From positions 4,960,001 to 5,024,000 of the forward strand of contig NC_013194.1 in NCBI RefSeq assembly GCF_000024165.1: a stretch of DNA of 64,000 nt, read 5' to 3'. Under the pieces are notes generated by a model. That model ran no database searches. It saw only the letters and a program-made list of their open reading frames with translations, and was not told where the DNA came from. The DNA is from Accumulibacter phosphatis (GTDB taxonomy: Bacteria > Pseudomonadota > Gammaproteobacteria > Burkholderiales > Rhodocyclaceae). This document shows, one piece after another, positions 1 through 7,895 of the stretch. The position numbers and the translations under genes were made by a program. Each line of letters begins with the position of its first letter. Position 1 is the stretch's first letter.

Positions 1-246
1 GGCCAGCAACTGCTTCACTGCCGAGGCGCCGGCCGCCAGGCAATAGACGGCGGCACAACCCGCCAGCGACGCCACCCGCGCCGGCAGTCTGCCTTCGTTG
101 TCCTCCCTGGCGGCCGGCGGGAACTCGACGATCTCGACCAGCCGTGCCCGCTCACCATCCAGGGTATAGACGGCAAAGCCCTCGGCAGCGCCGAAGTGCT
201 GATTCACCGTGCTGCGGTCGTTGCTGGCGAAGGCTACCTTGAGCAT
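1..246 (-). CDS. nifX: NifX, FeMo-cofactor precursor carrier (3' end cut off by window)
   Basis: Reverse-strand translation from the ATG at 246 gives MLKVAFASNDRSTVNQHFG, the typical opening of NifX and of the NifX/NafY/NifB-C domain. The first 82 residues are seen and the frame runs off the window edge at base 1. NifX is known to bind NifB-co and VK-cluster intermediates and pass them along the NifB to NifEN route in the cytoplasm. The gene starts 13 bp after the nifN stop in the order nifE-nifN-nifX, so it should be co-transcribed from the sigma54 promoter before nifE. The start has only a weak purine-rich upstream region, which suggests translational coupling to nifN. Identity rests on the N-terminal motif and the operon position; the C-terminus is unseen. 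Confidence 0.9.
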   Translation of the reverse strand, partial: MLKVAFASNDRSTVNQHFGAAEGFAVYTLDGERARLVEIVEFPPAAREDNEGRLPARVASLAGCAAVYCLAAGASAVKQLLA

Positions 247-259
247 TCCCGGCGCCTCG

Positions 260-1666
260 CTAGTGGCGGACCAGGCCAGCGCCAGACGGCGCCCGCGCCG
301 CTGAGTCGCTCTCGCTGCCGGCCCGGTAGATCGATCGATGGACAGGGATGTCATGGTGGTTCCCGAGGAAGAGATTGGCGATATCGAACAAGGCCTGGCG
401 CGCGCCGCGATAGCCGACCCAGGTCCGCGCATAGCCACCCACCCAGTCATACTGGGGAAAGCCGGCACGCAACAGCGGCACTTGCAGACGCTGCGCGCTG
501 GGCGCGGCGTGCGAGTTGGCGACGATGAGCTGGGCGCGCTGCGCCAGTGCCGCACGTTCAAGATCCTCGAGGTCGCCAATGCGCACGCTGACCGCCGGCA
601 GGTCGGCGAGCACCTCGGCGCGCGTCGACGCCACCGCCGCGACGACTTCGCCGCCGACGCCGGTGAGGAACTGACCCAGCGCCACCAGCAGATCGGGGTC
701 GGCAGCGATACCGATGCGCAGGAAGCCGGTCATGAAATGCGTGTCGACCATCGCGTCCTGCAGTTGTGCCCGCTGGCGCTCGATGGCGGGAGGTACCGAC
801 TGCCCCGAGATTTCGGCCAGTGCGAGGACGAAGGCATCACAGGCATCGAGGCCGAGCAGATGATCGAAACGATAATCCGGGACGCCGCTGCGCGCGCGCA
901 GAAGATCGGCCGCCTTGTGCAGCGAACGACCAATGACGAGGGTGGCGACGGCCTCGCCGAGCCCGGCGATGGCCGCTTTCGGAGTTCCCCCCAGGGTCAG
1001 CGGTGTGCTGTCCTGATCGATCAGATGGCCGTCGAGTGAATCGCCGAGGTCGGGCAGAACCACCGGCAGCAGACCGAAGGCCTCGATCGATTCCTTGATC
1101 GCTTCAATGTCCCCCGGCGTCAGCATCGACGACGCGAGGACATTCACCTGCCGGCTGCCGTCCGCGGCTGGCGCCGGCCCGCGGCCGGTGGGGAGCAGCG
1201 TGTCGATGATCGCCTCGACGGCGAGAGCAAAGCCGGTCTCCAGGCAGCCGCTGTAGTCCGGCGTGTTCACCGGCACCACGGCCGTGCTCGAGAATTCCGG
1301 ATGACGACGACGGAACTCGCGTACCAGACGCTGCACGTCGCAGCCCTGGGTCTCGGAGAGCCCGGTGGTGGGCAGGCCGATGATTTCCGGCCCGCTCTTT
1401 TCGCAGAGCACGCGCAGGCCCTCGATGACGTTCTCGTCGGCGCTCATGATGCTCGACACCTGATCCATGGCCGTCGTCTGCAGCGGGATCGGCTCGCGAA
1501 AATGGCGCACCAGGAACACCTTGCCGAAAGCCGTACAGCCCTGCGAGCCGTGCAGCATCGGAATCGCCCGCCGCAGACCGAGGAAGGCCAGGGCGGCGCC
1601 GATCGGCTGGCTGGCTTTCAGCGGATTCACCGCCAGCGGCTTGGCGCGCTTGAGGATCTCAGGCAT
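260..1666 (-). CDS. nifN: NifN, FeMo-cofactor scaffold beta subunit
   Basis: This 468-residue protein is the beta-like subunit of the NifE2N2 scaffold on which NifB-co is converted to the FeMo-cofactor precursor. It has the family opening (NPLKASQPIGAALAFLGL), the HGSQGC motif with Cys44 at the position of the cluster ligand in Azotobacter NifN, and HFREPIPLQTTAMDQVSS. Length matches the family. I chose the start at 1666, whose ATGCCTGA overlaps the nifE stop by 8 bp. An in-frame ATG at 1681 would add five residues and fits family N-termini less well. It lies between nifE and nifX on the minus strand and is expected to be translationally coupled to nifE. Nothing is broken or unusual. Confidence 0.96.
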   Translation of the reverse strand: MPEILKRAKPLAVNPLKASQPIGAALAFLGLRRAIPMLHGSQGCTAFGKVFLVRHFREPIPLQTTAMDQVSSIMSADENVIEGLRVLCEKSGPEIIGLPTTGLSETQGCDVQRLVREFRRRHPEFSSTAVVPVNTPDYSGCLETGFALAVEAIIDTLLPTGRGPAPAADGSRQVNVLASSMLTPGDIEAIKESIEAFGLLPVVLPDLGDSLDGHLIDQDSTPLTLGGTPKAAIAGLGEAVATLVIGRSLHKAADLLRARSGVPDYRFDHLLGLDACDAFVLALAEISGQSVPPAIERQRAQLQDAMVDTHFMTGFLRIGIAADPDLLVALGQFLTGVGGEVVAAVASTRAEVLADLPAVSVRIGDLEDLERAALAQRAQLIVANSHAAPSAQRLQVPLLRAGFPQYDWVGGYARTWVGYRGARQALFDIANLFLGNHHDIPVHRSIYRAGSESDSAARAPSGAGLVRH

Positions 1667-3083
1667 GGGCTTCTCCGGCAACCGGCAGCGCTGCGCCCGC
1701 GGCCGGCGCGGCGTGCCACGGGGCCGGCGCCCGCACCTTGTGCCACACCGGCGATTCGAGCGTCAGCGCGAGCTGGCGCACCAGTTCCAGCATGCCACCG
1801 TAGCCGGCGTAGCCGAACTCTCTTTCCTGGTTGATGTCGAGGAAGGGGATGCGCGCCTTCAGCGCGGTGTAGAGGTTGCGCCCGCCGGCGATCAGAATGT
1901 CCGCCTGGTAGTCCTTGTAGGCCTGCAGCAGCGCCTTCGGGCTGCCGTCGGTGATCATCTTCGTCGCCTCGCCCATGATCTCGCGAATGCGCGCCTTGTC
2001 CTCCTCGGTCGACTTGTTGGTGCCGGTGGCAACCACCGTCATGCCCAGGTCCTGCAGCGCCGACACCACCGACCAGCTCTTGACGCCGCCGGTGTAGAGC
2101 AGCACCCGCTTGCCGGCCAGCCGCGCCCGCCACGGCTCGAGGGCGGCGCGAATGGCGGCCTCTTCGCGGGCGATCATCAGCTCGGTGCGCGCCGCGAGAT
2201 CGCTGTCGCCGAGCAAGCGGGCAAAGTCACGAAAAGCCTGCGAGGTATCGGTGATGCCGTAGAAGCTGCCCTCGAAGAAGGGGACGCCGAAATCGCTTTC
2301 GAGTTTGCGCGCGACGTTGAGCAGCGCCTTGGCGCAGACCACCATCGACGCCTGCGCCCGATGCATGGTCTGCACCTCGTGGAAGCGTGCGTCGCCCGAG
2401 AGCGTGCACAGAATGCGCAAGCCCAGCTCGTCGAACAGTGGCGCGAGGTACCAGAACTCGCCGGCGATGTTGTATTCGCCGATGAGGTTCACGTCGTGTA
2501 CCCGGATACCCGGCCGTTGCGCCGACGCGGCGACCGGTGCCGGCTCGCCGGTGCCGATCACGTACTTGAACATGGCTTCGCCGGCGATGCGGTTGCCGAG
2601 GTTCTTGGTGCCGTAGAAGCCGGCGCAGTCGACCGGCACCACCGGCACCCCCCAACGCGCGCTGGCCGCCCGGGCTACCGCCTCGAGGTCATCGCCGATC
2701 AGCGCCGGAACGCAGGTCGAGTAGAGGAAGACGGCCTTCGGTGCGTAGTCGTCGATCGCCTGCTTGATGGCCAGAAACAGCCGCTTCTCGCCACGCCCCA
2801 TGATCACATCCTGCTCGGTGAGGTCCGTGGTCATGCCGATCCGGTACAGGGTCGGGCCCGACGAGCGCGCGCCGCGGTTGTCCCAGGAGGCGCCGGCGCA
2901 GGCGATCGGCCCGTGGACGATGTGGGCGACATCGGCAATCGGCAGCAGCGCTATCTGCGCGCCGTCGAACGAGCAGCCACCCGCCGTGGCGCCTGGTTTG
3001 GTGCGCGCGCAACCGGATTTCTCGTTCCTGTTGTGAGCACAGGCGGGCTCGTTCAGCAGTTGGGCAATTTCGGCTGTCTTCAT
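1659..3083 (-). CDS. nifE: NifE, FeMo-cofactor scaffold alpha subunit
   Basis: A 474-residue NifD-like protein forming the NifEN scaffold with NifN. Cys37, Cys62 and the Cys in LYSTCVPALIGDD (about residue 124) correspond to the cluster ligands of the family; the block GPIACAGASWDNRG is also typical. The frame is open further upstream to 3188, but I place the start at 3083. That start gives the usual N-terminus MKTAEIAQLL, is preceded by AAAGGA, and sits 18 nt after the predicted transcription start of a near-perfect sigma54 promoter at 3113-3127. First gene of nifE-nifN-nifX and divergent from nifQ. Expression should be NifA-dependent through the activator site at 3172. Confidence 0.96.
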   Translation of the reverse strand: MKTAEIAQLLNEPACAHNRNEKSGCARTKPGATAGGCSFDGAQIALLPIADVAHIVHGPIACAGASWDNRGARSSGPTLYRIGMTTDLTEQDVIMGRGEKRLFLAIKQAIDDYAPKAVFLYSTCVPALIGDDLEAVARAASARWGVPVVPVDCAGFYGTKNLGNRIAGEAMFKYVIGTGEPAPVAASAQRPGIRVHDVNLIGEYNIAGEFWYLAPLFDELGLRILCTLSGDARFHEVQTMHRAQASMVVCAKALLNVARKLESDFGVPFFEGSFYGITDTSQAFRDFARLLGDSDLAARTELMIAREEAAIRAALEPWRARLAGKRVLLYTGGVKSWSVVSALQDLGMTVVATGTNKSTEEDKARIREIMGEATKMITDGSPKALLQAYKDYQADILIAGGRNLYTALKARIPFLDINQEREFGYAGYGGMLELVRQLALTLESPVWHKVRAPAPWHAAPAAGAALPVAGEAHA

Positions 3084-3112
3084 GGCGTCAGTCCTTTGTT
3101 CACTGGCATGAC

Positions 3113-3127
3113 GCAATTGCCGTGCCA
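3113..3127 (-). promoter_or_regulatory. Sigma54 promoter of nifENX
   Basis: On the minus strand the sequence reads TGGCACGGCAATTGC, which fits the -24/-12 consensus TGGCAC-N5-TTGC exactly with GG-N10-GC spacing. Predicted transcription start is about 3101, giving an 18-nt leader before nifE. Confidence 0.92.
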
Positions 3128-3171
3128 ACGCTAAGCGCCTGATTCCTCGCCCTTGCACCAGGCCGGGCGCT

Positions 3172-3187
3172 TGTCGGGTTTGCGACA
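3172..3187. promoter_or_regulatory. NifA upstream activator sequence between nifE and nifQ
   Basis: TGTCGGGTTTGCGACA fits the NifA site TGT-N10-ACA. It is about 45 bp from the -24 element of nifE and about 100 bp from that of nifQ, so one site may serve both divergent promoters. Confidence 0.85.
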
Positions 3188-3285
3188 TTGCGACATCAAC
3201 CGCCGCGCCGCCGGGTGGGGCACGCGCGCCCAGGACAGGCCGGCGCCACCGACCTCATCGGGGAGTGGCGCAAGGGATACGCCTC

Positions 3286-3300
3286 TGGCATGCGTCTTGC
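3286..3300 (+). promoter_or_regulatory. Sigma54 promoter of nifQ
   Basis: TGGCATGCGTCTTGC has GG-N10-GC spacing and one mismatch to TGGCAC-N5-TTGC. The predicted start at about 3312 gives a 25-nt leader before nifQ. Confidence 0.82.
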
Positions 3301-3336
3301 GTCGTACCGCCCATCTACCATTCCCGGGAGCCGTCC

Positions 3337-3870
3337 ATGCCTCAGCCGGCCAGCAAGCTGCCGCTCGGCGCCGATCTGCGTGCGCTGGCCATTGCCGGCG
3401 TCGCCGGCCAGTCCCTGAGCGCGGGCCGGCGGCCGCTGATTCGCGGAGTTGCTGACGACCGTGTGCAGGCGCTGCTCGCCGCCGCCGGCTTCGACGGAAC
3501 CTTCGTGGCCGAGGCGAGCGCGCCGGCAGCGACGCCCGGCGACGACGAATTTGCCGATCTGCTCGCACTGCTGCGCGAAGAACTGGCGCTGCCGGACGAG
3601 TCCGGTAACTGCCTTTGTCACGCGATCGCGACCGCGGCAATGGGCGAGAACCACCTCTGGCAGGACATGGGCCTGCCCGACCGCGGTGCCCTCTCGGAGT
3701 TGGTGCGCGCGAACTTCCCCGGGCTGGCGGCGAGAAACATCGGCGACATGAAGTGGAAGAAGTTCTTTTACCGGCAGCTCTGCGAACGCGCCGGCGTGCC
3801 GATCTGCAAGGCACCGCACTGCGCCGAGTGCTGCGATCGCGCGCTCTGCTTCGGACCCGAGGAGGGATAG
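3337..3870 (+). CDS. nifQ: NifQ, molybdenum donor for FeMo-cofactor
   Basis: A 177-residue protein with the diagnostic C-terminal NifQ cysteine motif C-x4-C-x2-C-x5-C (CKAPHCAECCDRALC), preceded by the family block DMKWKKFFYRQLCERAG. NifQ is known to carry a Mo-Fe-S cluster and supply molybdenum to NifEN. The ATG at 3337 was chosen over the longer frame from 3265 because it follows CGGGAG closely and lies 25 nt after the predicted sigma54 start. The upstream extension would overlap the promoter. It is transcribed divergently from nifENX, and nifV follows about 160 bp downstream with its own promoter. No anomaly. Confidence 0.95.
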   Translation: MPQPASKLPLGADLRALAIAGVAGQSLSAGRRPLIRGVADDRVQALLAAAGFDGTFVAEASAPAATPGDDEFADLLALLREELALPDESGNCLCHAIATAAMGENHLWQDMGLPDRGALSELVRANFPGLAARNIGDMKWKKFFYRQLCERAGVPICKAPHCAECCDRALCFGPEEG

Positions 3871-3941
3871 CGCGAATAGCGGGCAGCGACGGGCAGGGCT
3901 TTGGTACGCGCCCGGTCCTTGCCCCCGTGCGGCAAACGCAC

Positions 3942-3957
3942 AGTCGCAAACCCGACA
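3942..3957. promoter_or_regulatory. Degenerate NifA-type site upstream of nifV
   Basis: Read on the minus strand this is TGTCGGGTTTGCGACT, identical to the site at 3172 except for the last base, so the right half-site is ACT rather than ACA. It lies about 50 bp upstream of the nifV -24 element. Confidence 0.55.
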
Positions 3958-4006
3958 ACTCGTACACGCACTGCTGCAACAGACTGATTTGTAGACCATT
4001 AAATCT

Positions 4007-4021
4007 TGGCACTGGAATTGC
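4007..4021 (+). promoter_or_regulatory. Sigma54 promoter of the nifV operon
   Basis: TGGCACTGGAATTGC is a perfect TGGCAC-N5-TTGC match. By the usual spacing the transcript would begin at about 4033, one base before the first possible nifV start codon. The other four promoters in this window give leaders of about 17-37 nt. Confidence 0.88.
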
Positions 4022-4033
4022 TAGTCCCCCAGT

Positions 4034-5161
4034 ATGATGAACCACAAGCCCCCAGCCGACATCGTCATCAACGACACCACCCTGCGCGACGGCGAGCAGT
4101 CGGCAGGTGTTGCCTTCACTGTCGACGAAAAGACCGACATCGCGCGTCGCCTGGACGCGGTAGGCATACCCGAGCTGGAAATCGGCATTCCCGCGATGGG
4201 CGAGGCCGAACGCGAAAGCATCCGGGCGGTTGCGGCGCTGGGACTGAAGGCGCGCTTGATGGTGTGGACGCGGATGAAGCGCGCCGACATTGCGCTGGCG
4301 GCAAATCTCGGTGCGCAGTTGATCGACATCTCCGTACCCGCGTCGGATCAACACCTGCAGGCGAAACTGCGGCGCGATCGGCAATGGCTGCTGACGGAAA
4401 TCGGCGTGCACGTCCAACTGGCGCGTGATCTTGGCTTCGCCGTCGGCGTCGGCGCCGAGGATGCCTCGCGCGGCGATCCGGACCTGCTGGCGGCGATTGC
4501 CGAAGCCGCGCAGGCAGCCGGCGCGCAGCGCATCCGCTTTGCCGATACCCTGGGCGTGCTCGACCCCTTCGCCACCTTCGAGCGGATTCGCCACCTGCGC
4601 TCGCGCTGCGATCTCGAGATCGAGATGCACGCCCACGACGACCTCGGGATGGCCACCGCCAATACGCTGGCAGCCGCCCGCGCCGGCGCGACACACCTCA
4701 ACACGACGGTCAACGGGCTTGGCGAACGCTGCGGCAACGCGCCGCTGGAAGAAGTCGTGCTGGGCCTGCATCTGTGCCAGGGGATCGAAACGGGGATCGA
4801 TCTCGCCGGCTTCCCCGCGATCTCGCAGCGCGTGGCCGTCGCTTCCGGGCGCCCCCTGTCCTGGCAGAAGAGCGTTGTCGGCGAAGGCGCCTTCACCCAT
4901 GAGGCGGGGATTCACGTCGACGGTCTGTTCAAGGATCCTGCCAACTACCAGGGTTTCGATCCGCGTCTGGTGGGGCGCCGGCACCGCGTGGTTCTCGGCA
5001 AGCATTCCGGAGCACGCGCCGTGCAACAGGTGATGGCGGGCCTCGGCCATGCACTGTCGGACACCTCTGCGCGCGCTTTCCTGCAGCGGCTGCGCAGCTT
5101 CGTCGCGGAGAAGAAGCATTCGCCGTCGGCGGCCGATCTGTTGAAGCTGCTCGGCTCCTGA
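4034..5161 (+). CDS. nifV: NifV, homocitrate synthase
   Basis: A 375-residue homocitrate synthase condensing 2-oxoglutarate with acetyl-CoA to make the organic ligand of FeMo-cofactor. The DRE-TIM metallolyase signature TTLRDGEQSAGVAF is at residues 14-27. The metal-binding EMHAHDDLG and the NTTVNGLGERCGNAPLEE block follow, and HEAGIHVDG and LGKHSG are in the C-terminal half. The gene opens ATG ATG (4034 and 4037) with no other in-frame start before the catalytic motif and no Shine-Dalgarno sequence upstream. With the sigma54 promoter at 4007-4021 the mRNA would be leaderless or nearly so. It heads a run with the unknown gene at 5185, nifW, nifZ and nifM, with gaps of at most 23 bp. Confidence 0.96.
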   Translation: MMNHKPPADIVINDTTLRDGEQSAGVAFTVDEKTDIARRLDAVGIPELEIGIPAMGEAERESIRAVAALGLKARLMVWTRMKRADIALAANLGAQLIDISVPASDQHLQAKLRRDRQWLLTEIGVHVQLARDLGFAVGVGAEDASRGDPDLLAAIAEAAQAAGAQRIRFADTLGVLDPFATFERIRHLRSRCDLEIEMHAHDDLGMATANTLAAARAGATHLNTTVNGLGERCGNAPLEEVVLGLHLCQGIETGIDLAGFPAISQRVAVASGRPLSWQKSVVGEGAFTHEAGIHVDGLFKDPANYQGFDPRLVGRRHRVVLGKHSGARAVQQVMAGLGHALSDTSARAFLQRLRSFVAEKKHSPSAADLLKLLGS

Positions 5162-5184
5162 GCCGATGAACCGGAAAGATGGCG

Positions 5185-5712
5185 ATGGCCGACCGACTCG
5201 AACTCCTTGAACTTGGCGATGACGTGCTCTATTTCGACGAGCCCTGCCCGCCGCGGGTCGCCGCCCAGATCGACGCCGCGGCGCATGACTACGGCCAGCC
5301 GGTCGCCGAGCAACGGCTGCTCTACGCCTACTTTCTGGCGCCCGAGCAGCTCTCGGTCCTGGTCGCGCTGTACCGCTACTACTTCTATCAGCACCGCCTC
5401 GAGGATGCCCTGGTCGTCGCCGAACGCGCGCTGGAGGTCAGTGCGCGCCGCCTGCAACTGGCCGGCGGTTGGCGCAGCCTGGGGCCGCGCACGCTTGGCG
5501 AGGCGGCGATGCGCTCGATGGGCATGCTGCGCTTCCACTTGCTGGCGCTCAAGGGGTCGGCGGTGATCCTGCTGCGCCTTGGGCGAGTCGGTGAGGCCTG
5601 CACGCGCCTGCGCACGATTGCCGACGTCGACCGGCGCGATGCCCTCGGCGCTTTGCCGCTGCTCGAGGTCATCGATCGCCAGTACGCCGCTACCCCCGAA
5701 ACCTTGGACTAA
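5185..5712 (+). CDS. Unrecognised helical (TPR-like) protein in the nif operon
   Basis: A protein of 175 residues, soluble, Leu/Ala/Arg-rich and apparently all-helical. Repeated helical pairs (QLSVLVALYRYYFYQHRLED, then residues about 120-160) resemble tetratricopeptide repeats. I do not assign it to a named Nif family. I chose ATG 5185 rather than 5179 because GGAAAG ends at 5178, which gives a 6-nt spacer only for the downstream ATG. It lies 23 bp after nifV and 14 bp before nifW, so it is co-transcribed with nitrogenase maturation genes. A protein-protein adaptor role in cofactor insertion or nitrogenase assembly is an inference from position alone. Confidence 0.8.
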   Translation: MADRLELLELGDDVLYFDEPCPPRVAAQIDAAAHDYGQPVAEQRLLYAYFLAPEQLSVLVALYRYYFYQHRLEDALVVAERALEVSARRLQLAGGWRSLGPRTLGEAAMRSMGMLRFHLLALKGSAVILLRLGRVGEACTRLRTIADVDRRDALGALPLLEVIDRQYAATPETLD

Positions 5713-5726
5713 AGGAGGAAAGAGCC

Positions 5727-6041
5727 ATGGCTTGCGCCAACGACACTTTTGAGGACGACCTCGCCGAGTTGAGTTCGGCGGAAGAATTTCTCGACTACTT
5801 CGGCATCGACTTTGCCGTGCCCGTGGTGCAGGTCAATCGCCTGCACATCCTGCAACGCTTTCACGATTATCTGGCCAAGCAGGAAGCCGGCAAGGCGCCG
5901 GATTACCTCGCCTACCGCCACTGGCTGGCGCGCGCCTACGCCGACTTCGTCGGCTCCACCGCGCAGGCCGAGAAGGTCTTTGCCGTTTTCCAGAAGGCCG
6001 AAGGGTCGTCCTTCGTCCCCCTCTCCTCGCTGACGGACTGA
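5727..6041 (+). CDS. nifW: NifW, nitrogenase stabilising/protective protein
   Basis: A 104-residue NifW with the family pattern LSSAEEFLDYFGIDFAVPVV followed by LHILQRFHDYL near residues 15-48. NifW associates with the MoFe protein during maturation and is implicated in oxygen tolerance of nitrogenase. It has a strong ribosome binding site (AAAGGAGG) just before the ATG at 5727, the best in this operon. It sits between the unknown gene at 5185 and nifZ, whose GTG start follows the nifW stop by 4 bp. Length is normal for the family. Confidence 0.94.
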   Translation: MACANDTFEDDLAELSSAEEFLDYFGIDFAVPVVQVNRLHILQRFHDYLAKQEAGKAPDYLAYRHWLARAYADFVGSTAQAEKVFAVFQKAEGSSFVPLSSLTD

Positions 6042-6045
6042 GGCC

Positions 6046-6507
6046 GTGTTGCCGCGCTGGGACTACGGCGATGCGGTACGCGTGACGCGCAACGTGCGCA
6101 ACGACGGCACCTTCCCCGGCGTGCCGACCGGCGACCTCCTGGTGCGCCGCGGGCGCATCGGGCATGTGCGCGATGTCGGCACCTTTCTCCAGGATCAGAT
6201 AATCTATTCCGTGCATTTCCTCACCGAGGGACGCCTGGTCGGTTGTCGTGAAGACGAACTGGTCGGCGTCGACGAAGCGTGGATCGAAAGTCGTTTCGAG
6301 GTTCGCCAGCGGGTGCGCGCGCTGCGCCCGCTGGCCGTGGCCGGCGAGGTTCGCGTGCCCGCCGGCAGTCGCGGCGAAGTCCTGAATCTCGAAAAATCCG
6401 AGACCCAGGGCGTCGTCTATCAGACGCACTTCGACTGTTTCGCCGGCATGCCCCTGTGGGTACCCGAGGCCGCTCTGGGCGAATGGCGACGGCCAGGCGA
6501 TGCCTGA
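6046..6507 (+). CDS. nifZ: NifZ, MoFe-protein P-cluster maturation factor
   Basis: A 153-residue NifZ; residues 4-70 carry the conserved core (YGDAVRVTRNVRNDGTFPG, then VRDVGTFLQDQIIYSVHFL and VGCREDEL). The C-terminal half repeats the fold (VPAGSRGEVLNLEKS...VYQTHFD), as in other proteobacterial NifZ. NifZ promotes formation of the second P-cluster in NifDK. Translation starts at a GTG (GTG TTG CCG), giving the MLP opening shared with Azotobacter NifZ. It is tightly packed: 4 bp after nifW and overlapping nifM by 8 bp, indicating translational coupling. Confidence 0.93.
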   Translation: MLPRWDYGDAVRVTRNVRNDGTFPGVPTGDLLVRRGRIGHVRDVGTFLQDQIIYSVHFLTEGRLVGCREDELVGVDEAWIESRFEVRQRVRALRPLAVAGEVRVPAGSRGEVLNLEKSETQGVVYQTHFDCFAGMPLWVPEAALGEWRRPGDA

Positions 6508-7333
6508 AGCGGGTGGCATCTACCGGTCGATCAAGCTCGCCGCGCAGTTGTTCGGCAAGCCGCTGGAGGCACTTGCCCCGGAAGAACTGCACCGGGTGAC
6601 CTGTGTCGCGACCCGGCAGCAGGAGATCGAGGTGCTGATCCTGGAAACACCGGAAGCGGCCAGCGTGATGCTCCCGGCAGCCTCGATCGACGCCAGCCTG
6701 ATGGAAATCCGCCGTCGCTACGCCGACGATGACGAGTATCACGCCGAGCTCGAACGCGTCGGCCTGGATGCGGCGGCGTTGCGCCAGGCGGTGGCGCGCG
6801 ACCTGGTGGTCGAGGCCGTGCTGGAAAGGGTCGCGGCAGCAGCGGCGCCGGTCAGCGATACCGACGTCGAGATCTTCTGGTACATGAACCAGCAGCGTTT
6901 TCGCCATGGCGAAACGCGCGTGCTGCGACACCTCCTGGTGACCATCAACGAGAACCTGGCGGGCAACGAGCGTCAAACCGCCCGCGCCCGCATCGAAGCC
7001 ATTCGCGCCCGCCTGCTCAGGGAACCGCAACGCTTCGCCGAGCAGGCGCTGAAGCACTCCGAATGCCCAACAGCGGTCCATGGCGGCCTGCTCGGCCGCG
7101 TGCCGCGCGGCCAACTTTATCCGCAGGTCGATGCGGCGGCCTTCACCCTCGCCGAGGGGATGCTCTCCGAGGTCATCGAGAGCGAACTCGGCTACCACCT
7201 GATCCGCTGCGAAGCCATCCAGCACGAACGCCTGCTGAGCTTCGCGGAGGCCCGCCAGACGATCCGCGAACATCTCGACGGGCAACAGCAGGCTCTCTGC
7301 CAGAAAGCCTGGATCAAGGCCCTGCACCGCTAG
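6500..7333 (+). CDS. nifM: NifM, parvulin-type prolyl isomerase for NifH
   Basis: A 277-residue NifM with an N-terminal helical region and a C-terminal parvulin-like PPIase domain (about residues 135-245). Parvulin hallmarks are visible: VLRHLLVTI, LKHSECPTAVHGGLLGRVPRGQLYPQVDAAAF and SELGYHLIRCE. NifM is needed in Azotobacter and Klebsiella for folding and activation of the Fe protein NifH. Its ATG overlaps the end of nifZ by 8 bp, and it is the last gene of the nifV-W-Z-M run. About 560 bp without a convincing nif gene follow. Confidence 0.94.
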   Translation: MPEAGGIYRSIKLAAQLFGKPLEALAPEELHRVTCVATRQQEIEVLILETPEAASVMLPAASIDASLMEIRRRYADDDEYHAELERVGLDAAALRQAVARDLVVEAVLERVAAAAAPVSDTDVEIFWYMNQQRFRHGETRVLRHLLVTINENLAGNERQTARARIEAIRARLLREPQRFAEQALKHSECPTAVHGGLLGRVPRGQLYPQVDAAAFTLAEGMLSEVIESELGYHLIRCEAIQHERLLSFAEARQTIREHLDGQQQALCQKAWIKALHR

Positions 7334-7895
7334 GCGGCCGCACAGTCAACCGCTTGCTTGCCGAGTCATCGCGAACCTTCGCGCGCGCTGGTGCCACGCC
7401 GGGAGCGTGAGCCGCGGCACGCCGTTCGTTCATCGACCGGAGCAATCGCGCGGCCGCAGAAGACGGTCAAGCCACCATGCGCCGTCGAAACGGATAGAAT
7501 GCGATGCAGCTTCTCGACACAACCCGATCATGAAAGATCCTTCCCAACTACTGAAATTTTCGGCTGGCCTGCCGGTCGATGCGGCAGTTGTGCGCAGGTG
7601 CCCCGGGCAACCGGTTTGTCAAGACTGCACTTTGGCTGTGAAGCCGTGCTTTGCCGACAACGGTTCTAGGGCCATTGGCCGGCGCTGACGCGACAGGCTT
7701 GACTTCTCTGGTCCGATTCTGGGCCGCTTGCGGGATCACACGATACCGACGGCGCGAGGATCATTCCTGACCCAAGCGTTTCACGGCATCGATGGTCTTG
7801 AGATTTCTTGTTGAAGGCACCCTGGGCAAGAGCAGCGCCCCAGGCTGCAACAGCATCGATCCCTGGCAAGCAACAGCCCTCCTCTTGAAGACAAA
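7334..7895 (+). other. Intergenic region with one small Cys-rich ORF candidate (7530-7688)
   Basis: No conserved gene is evident in this gap. The only notable frame, 7530-7688, encodes 52 residues beginning MKDPSQLLKFSAGL and holding four cysteines in C-x5-C-x2-C-x6-C spacing (CPGQPVCQDCTLAVKPC). It lacks a good ribosome binding site and I do not recognise a family. It could be a small metal or Fe-S protein or a chance frame. I saw no sigma54 consensus before the next gene. Confidence 0.35.

Noticed and set aside
338..1039. Long plus-strand frames opposite nifN and nifE (also 1467-3134)
   Set aside because: They lie antisense to clear Nif proteins, are Arg/Ala/Gly-rich and show no family motif; they are high-GC shadow frames.
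7690..7895. Sigma54 promoter before the Dlt-like operon
   Set aside because: TGGGCAAGAGCAGCGC has the right spacing but poor -24 and -12 elements, so the similarity is probably chance in GC-rich DNA.
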